A DNA stretch of 62,234 nt. It comes from Haplosporangium gracile (lineage: Eukaryota > Mortierellomycota > Mortierellomycetes > Mortierellales > Mortierellaceae). Below the pieces are notes generated by a model. That model was given only the letters and a program-made list of their open reading frames with translations, did no database searches and had not been told where the DNA came from. Within the stretch, counting starts at the first letter, position 1, and the number at the start of each line of letters is the position of its first letter. The position numbers and the translations under genes are program-made. The DNA is taken from contig JAAAUF010000006.1 of the NCBI GenBank assembly GCA_015499985.1, positions 1 to 62,234 on the forward strand, written 5' to 3'. Positions 34,084 to 43,714 of this stretch are shown piece by piece.

Positions 34084-34401
34084 TTAATGAGCCTGTTTGA
34101 GGAAGGCAATGATATCCTTCCGGTCTTGGGGGTTTTTGAGACCCGGAAACGACTTCTTGGTCCCCGGTACAAACGCCTTTGGGTTCTCGAGGTACTTGGA
34201 CAGGCTCTCCTCTGTCCACATCACATTCTGGTTGGTGTGTGCCTGAGAGTAGAAATAAAAGGGTTGTGTGCCGGCTTGACGACCCACGACACCGTGAAGA
34301 TTCGGTCCTGCCTTATGCATTCCGCCTGCGCTGATGGTGTGGCATTGGTTACAACGTGCCATGAATAGCCTCGCTCCAGTGACTGCGTCTCCTAGTGCCA
34401 T
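34084..34401 (-). CDS. Cytochrome c paralog with Lys at the axial-Met position, 105 aa
   Basis: Intronless. It starts MALGDAVTGARLFMARC, the start being chosen to match cytochrome c length (about 103-112). The heme motif CNQCH gives Cys17, Cys20 and His21. Other family features are KAGPNLHGVVGR, the conserved Trp in MWTEES, and a C-terminal helix (RKDIIAFLKQAH). In typical cytochrome c the sixth iron ligand is the Met of PGTKM; here the sequence is PGTKKSFPGL, with Lys83 encoded by AAG at 34153-34155. Cytochrome c normally carries electrons from complex III to IV in the mitochondrial intermembrane space; Met-to-Lys substitution would change redox potential and may favour peroxidase-like behaviour. 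It could be a specialised paralog, a retrocopy, or less likely a base-call error. Another canonical gene would be expected elsewhere. Confidence 0.93.
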   Translation of the reverse strand: MALGDAVTGARLFMARCNQCHTISAGGMHKAGPNLHGVVGRQAGTQPFYFYSQAHTNQNVMWTEESLSKYLENPKAFVPGTKKSFPGLKNPQDRKDIIAFLKQAH

Positions 34402-35271
34402 TTTTGTTGGTGGGTGTGTGTTTGAGTGTGTTTTGTAGTGAGTGAATGAGTGAGATAGTTGGGCTTGTAATGCGAGAGTCGAGTTCTCGTATGAGAGAGT
34501 ATGGCTGGAAAGAAGATTGAGAATGTATGAAGAGAAAAAAAGAAGTGACAAGAGCGGAAAAAAACAAAAGAGAATGAGAAAAAATTCCGAAAAAAGACAA
34601 AGTAAATGAAAAAAAAAAAATGCCGAGGGTGGCTCAGGCCGTCTCTTCTTTCGATGGATAGACTACCCGTTCGGCATTTCCGGATCCGCCAACTCATTTT
34701 TTTTTGTGGTCGCGGTGAATGAAAAACGCCCAAAACCCAAATGGACAAGATCCGAGTGTCAATCCTGGCCACAAATTCGGACCGTTGCTCATATCCCACG
34801 CAATCCCTCAGTTTCACATTCCAAAACAAGCGAGCATGGGTCCTGCTATGGCCAACGGTCCCTTTCTTCACCAATTGGCCGAAAATAAGGAATTACAAGA
34901 GTATTAGTAACCTCTGGAGGCGACATAAGGAAAAAGTAACCTGATTTATGAAGAAGGGATACGACAAAGAAAAGAAAAGAGCATAACCTATGGAGTAGTG
35001 ACGCGGTGTATATTTCGGATATCACAACCATGTCTACACTAATATTCTGACGTTTGGTAGAACTCACCGTCGTTGTTGTGAACGAACACAGACCTACAAC
35101 TTTTTTTTTCTCTTGAGACCTTCCAAAAGAGACTTTTAGCTGGAATGCGATTAGTTTCCTATTTTTATTCAACCTGACTGAATATAAAGAGCTATGAAAT
35201 GGAGTAAAAATGGATGAGCATAACTGTGCCAACTGAGCTCATTGCGGAACTCTTCTGTTGAAGGAAGGGAT
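34402..35271. other. Intergenic, no gene seen
   Basis: Promoter side of the cytochrome c gene (A-rich + strand) followed by sequence with no recognisable coding features. Confidence 0.5.
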
Positions 35272-35867
35272 CTAAACGACACGACGGCCAACATTCTGAA
35301 CGAACTGGCCCTGCATGTTACCATGTGGGGAGTAACAATAGATCGTGATGGTGGACGCCTGATAGTAAATCGTCCCGGCAGCACACTCGGCCTGAGTGCA
35401 TGCTACTTGCGTTGAGCTTTTCCACACAACCTGTATGAATCCACCTGACAACAAAAACATAACAGCAAAAGGGGTGAAAAATTGTGCAAGTGCAAACCAT
35501 ATTTTTTTACACCTTGACAATCAGGTGTTAGTGCCGACGATGTTACCAGGTGGAGTATTTACTTGTGTTGGAAGAAAGGACGGGGCTGTTGTAGTTGTAG
35601 CTGTAGTTGGGTGCTTAGACCAGCCAAGAATTGACCGCTTGAGCGACATTGGTACCACTTGCCGTTGTCGCGTAGAAGTTTTCGCTGTACTAGCGATCAA
35701 AACGCGTAACAAGATGAAAAAATAATAATACCGATAATGCTATGGAGCACACGTGACATGTCGGCGCAACAGGGGAAAAACTAAAGAAAAAGACAAAACC
35801 GAATTTGCACAGCTTCGCGTACTGCAACACACTGGGGTACGCTCTTCCACACAATCTGCGTAAAGTT
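35272..35867 (-). pseudogene. CAP/PR-1 (SCP) gene remnant, downstream copy
   Basis: Three exon-like pieces on the complement. Near 35800-35845 a short stretch AYPSVLQYAKLCKF matches the first CAP helices. 35563-35689 encodes YSENFYATTASGTNVAQAV then NSW, interrupted by TAA at 35615-35617 before APNYSYNYNSPV. 35272-35444 encodes GFIQVVWKSSTQVACTQ through CYSPHGNMQGQF and a stop. GT/AG boundaries (phase-matched between the last two pieces) show the original intron positions. The usual GHFTQ motif is GGFIQ here, losing a CAP-cavity His. The nonsense codon and missing N-terminus mark it as broken. CAP proteins are secreted and often bind sterols or lipids. Confidence 0.7.
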
Positions 35868-36417
35868 GGCCACGAAGTTGAAAAAAAAATGTTACAGGAC
35901 ACACACCGATAAAAGGAGGAGCAGTGTTAATATCAGCTAATTGTTTGCATGAAGGCAGAAGGAGGGTTCATTTCACCAGCCTCCTCCCCCTTTTTTTTTA
36001 TCGAGAATGTTACTAAGTACCTGTTGCGGCAGAAAAGCCAGGCTGCTTGTAGTTAAGTAGATATTCTGCTATCCACGAGTTAATTGCATCGCCGATGCCA
36101 GCGCTGGGTGCGCCGCTCGCATGCAAGGTCTCGCCGTACTATTTATTTTTGATTCCGTGAAAATAATGAAATTAAAGGTCTGACTGACGAACTCTATTGT
36201 AGAAAACAAGTGTTAGAAAAACGCTGAAATAATAAAAAAAATGGGCGACCGAAAAAAAAACGTTGGCGTTGTTTTTTTTCTACCTTGAACTGAGCATTAG
36301 AGTGGGCAAACTTGCACGCGCTTGCGTACCTCAAGATGTCAGGGTACAAGGCTGCACTCCGCAGCAAAGGTCTGGCGCCGTATCTTGCCTTGACTGCGTT
36401 CATGTTTGTTAAAACCG
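35848..36417 (-). pseudogene. CAP/PR-1 (SCP) gene remnant, upstream copy, 3'-truncated
   Basis: On the complement, 36284-36417 encodes VLTNMNAVKARYGARPL through ILRYASACKFAHSNAQFK, the first CAP helices with the HS motif. 36021-36138 encodes YGETLHASGAPSAGIGDA and INSWIAEYLLNYKQPGF, in phase. A third piece reaches FTQIVWK (about 35868-35848) after a one-base frame disturbance and then stops resembling a CAP C-terminus. The next bases instead resemble the start of the downstream copy. No signal-peptide exon is recognisable upstream. Likely one of two tandem genes fused by a deletion. Confidence 0.65.
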
Positions 36418-37551
36418 CTACTTAGTTGATTACGCCGGCAGCCGAGGAGTGCTTAGGAAGAAAGTGGGTCTCCAAAAGCAAACTTTGAAACTCCTTTTAA
36501 GCAAAAAGCAGGTCCACACGAGGTGTTCGAAAAAGTGTAATATCAGATGTGAGTAGGTACACAAGCAATCTTTGGCAGCTGGACCATAAAAAGAGATGGC
36601 GCATAATGCAGTCGTTAATATCTTCAAAGGTTTTAGAATAGGGGGTGTGTGGTGAGCAAAAAAGTATTTAAAAACTGCGGCTAAGCGACAAGTGAAAAAA
36701 AAGAGGATGGGGTTATGGAAAGAACACAAAAGGCAGGGGCCAGATTTCTACCATAGGTCCGTTAATCAAATAGCTTATTTCTTGTCGCTTTTCTATGTAT
36801 TCTGAGCCATTTCAGTTGCAAGCCTACCTTTTCTTTCTTGGACATCCAACAGGAGGAGTTTGCAGTCATTCGCTATAAACAGGAGCAGGGTAAATTTTTA
36901 TTCGATATAGTCTTGCTTTAAGGGATGTCGTTGGGTTTAGTACCATTGGGACGTGCTGCAGAAGGATACTGATGAGCGAGCTGATTGCTCTCTCGCGCCC
37001 TTGAATTCGATTTTGAGGTTCATTCAGAACAAATAAATACACCACATTCAAAGAGTCTTCGGTAGGAATAACACACTTTTTGGAGTGGACTAGGTTAGTT
37101 GTTAAAGAAGGAGCACTGGAGAATGTTTAAGTCAAAACTGCCATTGAAGGAAGAAGAAGCGAGCAGGGTCTGCCCTGCCCAGTTCTCAGCCCTCCTCCTC
37201 TTCCAGGATCAATACAATGAGGCGAACTATCAAACGCCACAAAATAAATGTCGAGCTACGCGTTCTACTTTTGACTTTTGCGTGACTGTGGATTTGCTCA
37301 ACAGACACGGAGTGCGTGCGAAAGTCCAAAACACTCCGTTCAAATCACAACCAACAACGAACAGCCACGCAAGATATCCAGGCACACAAATCACATACAG
37401 GCAAGGATCATAATTTTTTAACCACGCGTTATCATCACCTTTTTCTATTCCTTTTTTTTCCCCTTCTTTTCATCATCCCCAACTCACACACACACACTCC
37501 CTCACTCTCCACTCCGACAACCGACAACAGCAACAGCAAGAACAAGGACAA
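36418..37551. other. Intergenic, no gene seen
   Basis: Upstream of the CAP remnant and promoter of the Pkr1-domain gene. The last 150 nt are a CA/CT-rich leader (ACTCACACACACACACTCC). A missing CAP signal-peptide exon could lie here but I cannot identify it. Confidence 0.5.
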
Positions 37552-39512
37552 ATGGCTGCATCCAAGAACACACCCTACGGATACCACGAGACCGTCGAGG
37601 ACGACGACGACGGCTGGCAGGTCGTCTCTTCCTCATCCTCCTCATCCTCCCTCAAGGACAAGCCATCATCATCATCTGCCCGCCAAGGATTAACCCCCAT
37701 CCAACCTCAGGAGGATCAGATCGTTCCTACATCCACCGTCGACGACACCATCATCTCACAACAACAAGAAGCAACAACAACAACACCAGCACCAGTGCCA
37801 GTAGCAGAAGAGTTCACGACAACAGAAACGGCCTCCAAGAAGAAAAAGAAGCAGATCTTTGGTACAGACGAGTTTCAGCCCGTGGTCTCCAAGAAGCAAA
37901 TGGTCCGTGCCAGCAAAGTCGCCGCCGATACCCAGATCAGACGCCCCAACGCCTCGATCGGTGTCTCGACCTCCAGTTACTTTGATCTGCTCCAGGATAC
38001 TGAGGATGCTGAGGATGCCGACAAGATTGTTGAGCGGATTACTCAGGAACAGGAGGAGGAAAAGTCGAGGATCGCTCAGGAGCAGGCTGAACTGGAAGAG
38101 CAGGAGCTGCAGAAAGAGAAGCTGAAAGAGGCCGCTGCCACTGCTGCTGCCACTGCTGCTGCTGCTCAGGAGAAAGCTGATCAACATACCCAGGAGGAAT
38201 TATTGAATCAGGAGCAGGAGCGTCAGCGTCAGCTCCAGGAACAGCTCAAGCGCGAACAAGAGAAGAAAGTACAGGTCAAGATCGAGAAGGAGAAGGAGGC
38301 TGCCGCACAAAAGGAAAAGAAGGATGCCAAGAAGAAGGAAATAGAGGCAAAGGAGAAGGACGCTCAATTGAAGGAGCAGCAGAGACGTCAACAGGAGCAG
38401 AAGCAGGAGCAGGAGCAAGCACAGAGGGATCAAGCAGAGAGGGATGCCGCCATCGCAGCCGCTCATGCCGCTGCAGAGGCCGAAGCTGCAGCAGAAGCAC
38501 AAAGGATCGCCGAGGAGGAGAACGCAAAGGAGTCCGAGGGCGATAGTGTCGAGGATCAGGACGAGATCGACGAATGGCAGGAGCAGTCCAAGGCCAAGAA
38601 GGGCCGCAAGACCCGCTCATCCAACCAAGGGTCGTCCACTGCCACCGTTGAGATCAGTACCAGCATGCCCATTTACGTTCTTCAGCAGGATGACATCGCA
38701 GAGCAAGATAGCGACGAAGAGGAGATTTCAGAGGAGGAGCGATCAAGACAGGAGCAGGAGCAGGAGGAGCGCGCTGCCGCCTTGGCCAAGGCTGTTGCCA
38801 AGGCCAGGCTCGGTGGAAAGAAGAACAAGAAAAAGTCCAACTCCAACAACACCTCTGCCGCCAACTCGCCTCGTCTGGAAGGCAAGAAGGCCAAGAAGAC
38901 TGCTGCTGCTGCTGTCGCTTCTACTCCCGTCCCTACCCCTACTCCTGTTGCTGTGTCTGCTGAGAAGGAGCAGGACTCTTCTCTCTCTTCTACAGAGGTG
39001 TCGACTCCCAAGCTGACCAAGCGCAAGGCTAAGAAGGCCGCTGCCAAAACCGAGTCGAAGGCTTCGGAGTCTGTTGCTGCTCCAGTTACGGAACTGACCT
39101 CTGAGGAGGTCGCTGCTGCCAAGGAGTCAGAGTCCTCAAAGATGGTCCAGAAGGACGGACCCTCGGATATGGTTGGAGGCACGATCTCGTCGATCTTCGA
39201 GAAGGGTGTCAACCCTGGCCTTGTCAAGATGTTGAACGTCGTCTTTGTGGCTCTGTTCTTGTCCTTGGGCTTCTTGATCTTTGCCTCTGGCGGCAACGGA
39301 CATGTCATTGCCCTCACCGGTATTGCCCTCGCCCTCTTTGTCACCGTTCAGTGGTAAGTCATCGCTTCTGCTTCATCTCCTAAACTTGTTTTTCTTTCGT
39401 TTTTGCCTTGTTTGCTGACCTTTTTTGGCATCCTTCTTGTTGTTGCCAATTTTGATTTAGGTTTTTGCGCGAGATGGAGACCATGAAGATTGATGAGCAC
39501 AAGGATGTTTAG
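37552..39512 (+). CDS. Coiled-coil protein with C-terminal Pkr1 domain, 617 aa
   Basis: Two exons, 37552-39353 and 39461-39512, with a 107-nt GT-AG intron in phase. The N-terminus is acidic and Ser-rich (VEDDDDGWQVVSSS). Residues about 155-345 form a long Glu/Gln/Lys/Ala-rich coiled coil, followed by acidic and Lys-rich stretches. Residues about 536-617 match the Pkr1 family (ER V-ATPase assembly factor): SSIFEKGVNPGLVKMLNVVF, a second hydrophobic helix, then the motif VTVQWFLREME, whose W and F flank the intron. Known Pkr1 proteins are short two-helix ER proteins, so about 535 extra residues are unusual. A role in V-ATPase assembly at the ER is inferred from the domain. It may be a fusion or a lineage-specific extension. 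Confidence 0.85.
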
Positions 39513-41838
39513 AATGTTATAGTGAGGCAGCAAAGAGGACATTGGAGGGGCCGTAGACATGCGTTCTTAAAATTAATAAGCATGTAGTATTTATTCTATC
39601 GTTTTCATTTTTTAATATATTGAAACACATCAAACAACCAAAAAAAACAAGCAAAGAATATATGAAAAAAAGGAACGGAGCGTTCTAGCATAGAGACTGA
39701 TAGGCAGACGCGATATGTGCAAAATGGCTGAACTGCTCATTTTGGTCGGATAGGTGGGAAAAAGGTAATGCGAGGAATTTTGAAACGAGAGACGATTTGT
39801 AAAGAGCCTAAAGCGTGAACTTGATTGTATTTATGCCCGTCGTTTCTCAATTGTTCAAAAGGAAGGTTCTCATGACCATGTGTGCTTCATGATTGATATC
39901 AAGGAGAACGACAACAAACTAGAAGAACAACAGAGCCAGGTTGCCCGCCTTTTGTTTGTCCTTTGTTGTTGTTGACGTTGTGTTGTTGTTTGGATCGAAG
40001 TTGAGCTGCGTTATCCTGATGGACAAAAGGAATATGTTGTTATTGTTGCGGTCGGTCGGTATGTTTTTTGTTTATGTGTTATGTGCGACGAGGGCACGAG
40101 TACACAGCGAGGAAGAGAGGGAGGGGGAAATGTTCTTTGTGCTTCCAACCCTTCAACCCTTGTGAGCGTGTGATCCGACAAGGAAGAGGGACAAGTGGCA
40201 AACCTTGATACAACAAGTAAGATTTCGTCCTCGGTTGATTCCCTTTTTGGGGAAAACCTGGGGTAAAAAGTGCCGTCTCGTTCCCTTTGTCTCCATGCTT
40301 ACTCAGTTCGCACGCCGACACTAGCATGGAGAACACATATTTGACGGTGATGACACCTCTTTTTTCGATGTTTTTGTTCAAGAAAGTCTTGACCGAGCAA
40401 TTGAATCTGCACTACACTATCAACGAGAGCGAGCCAGTAAAGCGAGGTGAAATACGAGTCTTCCCTCATCTTACTTCACTTATCCATGATGAAAAAATCC
40501 ACCAAATGCTCATAAAGAGAGTTTCGGTGGTGTTTGTTTGTGTTCTTACTCGGTTATGATTTTTGCGGGGTAACGACGACTCCATATCATACCTTCACCC
40601 TTCTCACCCACCCTCATGGCAATTGGGTGAGATATGAGATGAGTGTGACATGCGCGCATGTTTGCAAACACACACACACACACACACACAATCTTTTCTT
40701 TCTCTTGTTCACCCAGCCATTCCTTCTTCAGTGCTTCTACATGCGACGCGGGGGGATAAACCCATACGCCCTTTCCTCTTTAATCGTCATTAGCGTCGAT
40801 TTGCTATGATCGAAAAAAAAGGTGTACAAGAGGGTGGAGTTGACGACCAACGGGTCGATTACAACAACGAAAGGCGTTTCTTTATCTTTTTCTTTTCTTT
40901 AGCCCTCAATTGCTTCTTTCTTCCTTTTCCTTCTTTCCTTCTCCTTCCGCCTGTTCACAATCATCTCCGCCCTTGCCCAGTTTTTGTTCATTTCCCACCC
41001 ATATCCATCACATTCTTCACCCCTCCTTCCTTCTTTCATCGATAGACCCCAGAGAAGAATACACACTCTCCACTTTTTTTTCTTTCCTTCGTTCTTTCTT
41101 TCTTGTGTTCTTTCTTGTTCTTATTGTTCATTCTTTACAGCAGAGCCGCGCGCCAGGATTCATAATTTGACAAAAAGTGGGGACTCCCGACAGTTTTTCA
41201 GATTCTTCATTCGTTTCGACCATTCCTCGTCGACGTTGAATGAATCTTTCTCGTCCCTGAATAGCAACGATCTCATAATTTTTTTAAAACCACGACACTT
41301 TCTCCTCGTCAGTGTATTTCAAACAAGCCCGACTGATCCCCACTCTCGGATATTTTATTCTTTTTCTTAAGAAGAAGAACCTCGAGAAAAAGCCCTTTCT
41401 TCTCTTCTTTCCTTCTTTCTTTCTTCTTTCTGCTTTTATCTTTTTTACCCACGACCCAGAACCCTTTTTTCTTTGCCTTCGCAAAGGGGTGTCGCACGTT
41501 AATTGTCTTTCTTTTATTCCGTTCCTCCTCCCTTTCTTCTTGACCCACCCACTCAAACCCAACCCCGCAAAAATCAATCTTTCCTTTTTCAACGGCTTTC
41601 CTTTTCCATTCAACTGCTTCTCTTGTAAACCCATTTTTTTCAATCCCCAGGTGGAAGTGGAGCATTCACACCCGCAACCAAGAATTACAACATAACGAAC
41701 GCGTACACACAACACACAACGCCTCTTTCACAACAGGAAATAGCCTCCTTCTTCTTGAACCTTCAACAACCCCATTGCCATACAATCCTTGAAACTTTTT
41801 TCAGTTGAAAGAAGTAGAGAAAATACCGGTATCCCATC
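39513..41838. other. Intergenic, no gene seen
   Basis: 2.3 kb between two + strand genes. From about 40870 on, the + strand is strongly pyrimidine-rich (TTTCTTCTTTC runs) up to the next gene, suggesting its promoter and leader. An AC microsatellite lies at 40669-40690. Confidence 0.5.
40669..40690. repeat. (CA)n microsatellite
   Basis: About eleven CA dinucleotides. Confidence 0.9.
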
Positions 41839-43418
41839 ATGGTGCAAGTCCGTCGGTTCCACTCCAATGTGCTCTTCTTCATCCCTCTCACTCAAGGTGT
41901 AAGTCCAACAAACAACTTCCTACTGTCATTCTTTTCTACCCTTCGGTGCAGAGTTTGCTGCTTCCATGTGCTGATCGATCATTCATCCGCTCAGGTCCCT
42001 CGCTGTTCTTGTTTTCATTTTTGTTTTCTTTGCTTGCGTCTTTTGTTGTGTTCTTGTAACGATTTTGTTTGTTTACCCGTGAAAAAAGAAGGGTTCTGTG
42101 CGCTGTGTATGAGTGCCTGTAAATATGAAATTGGTTCTTCATGAGGAGGGTCTTAATAGATTATACACTGTGGCTACTGATACGCCCATGAAAAAAAAGT
42201 CCAGACTCAAACACGTTGGTAAGGGAGGAAAATAACAGGGCTAGGCAGGTCAGGGAAAGAAGGAAAAGTTGTTCATCCGATCGATAAGTAAAAGCGACCA
42301 TGGCGCTCCTCATCTTCTTCCATCTCATACATATCATGTCATCATGCTGCCAAACCCTCAGTTTTTGATCGCGCCCTTCACTCACACGCCTCTTCTCATT
42401 AATTAACGCATGTCAAAATAGGTCCTGCTAATTATCTTTCTGGACTTTTGCAAGAACGTCGCCTTCTTTGTCAAGCAAGTCCAGAACCTCACCCCGACGG
42501 CGATAACAACCTTACCCGACGGCACCATCCGGCAGTCTCGGAAAGATCTCGCCTATCTGGTCGCGCAGTACGCCTATGCGCTCTGGTTGTTGTTCATGGC
42601 CCTAAAGACCATTGTGGGATTTCGTGCCAACCTCAAGGTACAACAATGGCGACTTTTCTTCTCTGACCCATCCTTTTTTTATAATTTTTTTTAGTTCAGA
42701 GTATCTGTGTGCTAACTTTCTCGTTGTATGTGTATGTGTATGTGTATGTGTGTATGTATGTATGAATAGTTCAATCTGCGATGGATGGGCAAGTACAACA
42801 TCTTGTTCGGACTTGACACCGCGTTCGAGTTTCTGCACACGACCTTGGGCGTTATCTTTCAAGACCTCAGCTCCTTGGACGATTCTCAGATCATTCAACA
42901 TTACGCTATCAGCTTCCTCATCGTACGTTTTTTTTGCGTCTCTCGTGCCTTCTCTCCCTCTTCTCTTCATCCATTCTTTCTTTTCCCACCATGATGTAAA
43001 TCTATGTCTATATTATTAACTTTACCCCTTGCGCCTTTTGTGGTCTGCTTGTCAACAATAGTTATTGATCCAATGCTACGGATTCTTTTGTGTGTGGATG
43101 CACAAGAAGTGGGTTATGACCGAGATGCCACACCTGATAAACCCTGAAGGCCCGCCCGTGACCTTCTTCCGACTCATGTTCCCTTGCGCCTACTCTAGAT
43201 CCTCTTCTTCTTCTCCCGGCAGCACTCAAGATTCAGCTGCTGGAACCGCCCCTGAAACCGCAGAGACAAGATCTGGAGCAATAACAGGAGCTGCTGCAGG
43301 AAGTGCCATTGATCCAAGGACGCTAGAAGAAGGAACTGCGAGGCCAACAACTACTACTGCCGCAGCCGCAGCTGCTACAACGACGACGACAACTACTACG
43401 ACTACGGAGTCGCAGTGA
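41839..43418 (+). CDS. Unknown multi-pass membrane protein, 261 aa
   Basis: Four exons: 41839-41898, 42422-42637, 42770-42922 and 43062-43418, all phase 0. The start is MVQVRRFHSNVLFFIPL. Hydrophobic stretches suggest about four membrane helices: one spanning exons 1-2 (VLFFIPLTQGVLLIIFLDF), then YALWLLFMALKTIVGF, a helix in ILFGLDTAFEFLHTTLGVIF, and YAISFLILLIQCYGFFCVW. After a short MHKKW segment comes PEGPPVTFFRLMFP and a low-complexity Ser/Ala/Thr tail ending in a Thr run and ESQ. I recognise no family. Exon structure is well supported by splice signals and by helices continuing across junctions. An AATAAA follows at 43682. Confidence 0.8.
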
Positions 43419-43681
43419 CAAGTACTGATACTCTGTTTGGGATGACTGACACATCCGTTTGCTGAGATGGTGATTTAGACCCGACCGTTGGCCCCTTCTT
43501 TGAAGAGGACCAACATCCCCCCTTTGTTCATATAATTTTGCTGCGTTCTTAATCACTCTTGCCAGAAATACCCGTGTACCATATAACTCTATCCCTGTCT
43601 ATAGCCCCCCCCCCCCCCTCTTCCTTCCCCTTTTCTTTTTGTTTCTACTTGTAAATCCAAACGCATTTATTTTTAATGCTA

Positions 43682-43687
43682 AATAAA
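43682..43687 (+). terminator. Poly(A) signal AATAAA of the membrane-protein gene
   Basis: AATAAA 264 nt after the stop at 43418, just before the convergent 3' end of the F-box gene. Confidence 0.45.
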
Positions 43688-43714
43688 TCGTGTTATCCAA
43701 AATGAGTACATTGT

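Noticed and set aside
38682..39344. 220-codon - strand ORF opposite the Pkr1-domain gene
   Set aside because: Antisense of the low-complexity Lys/Glu/Ala-rich coding strand.
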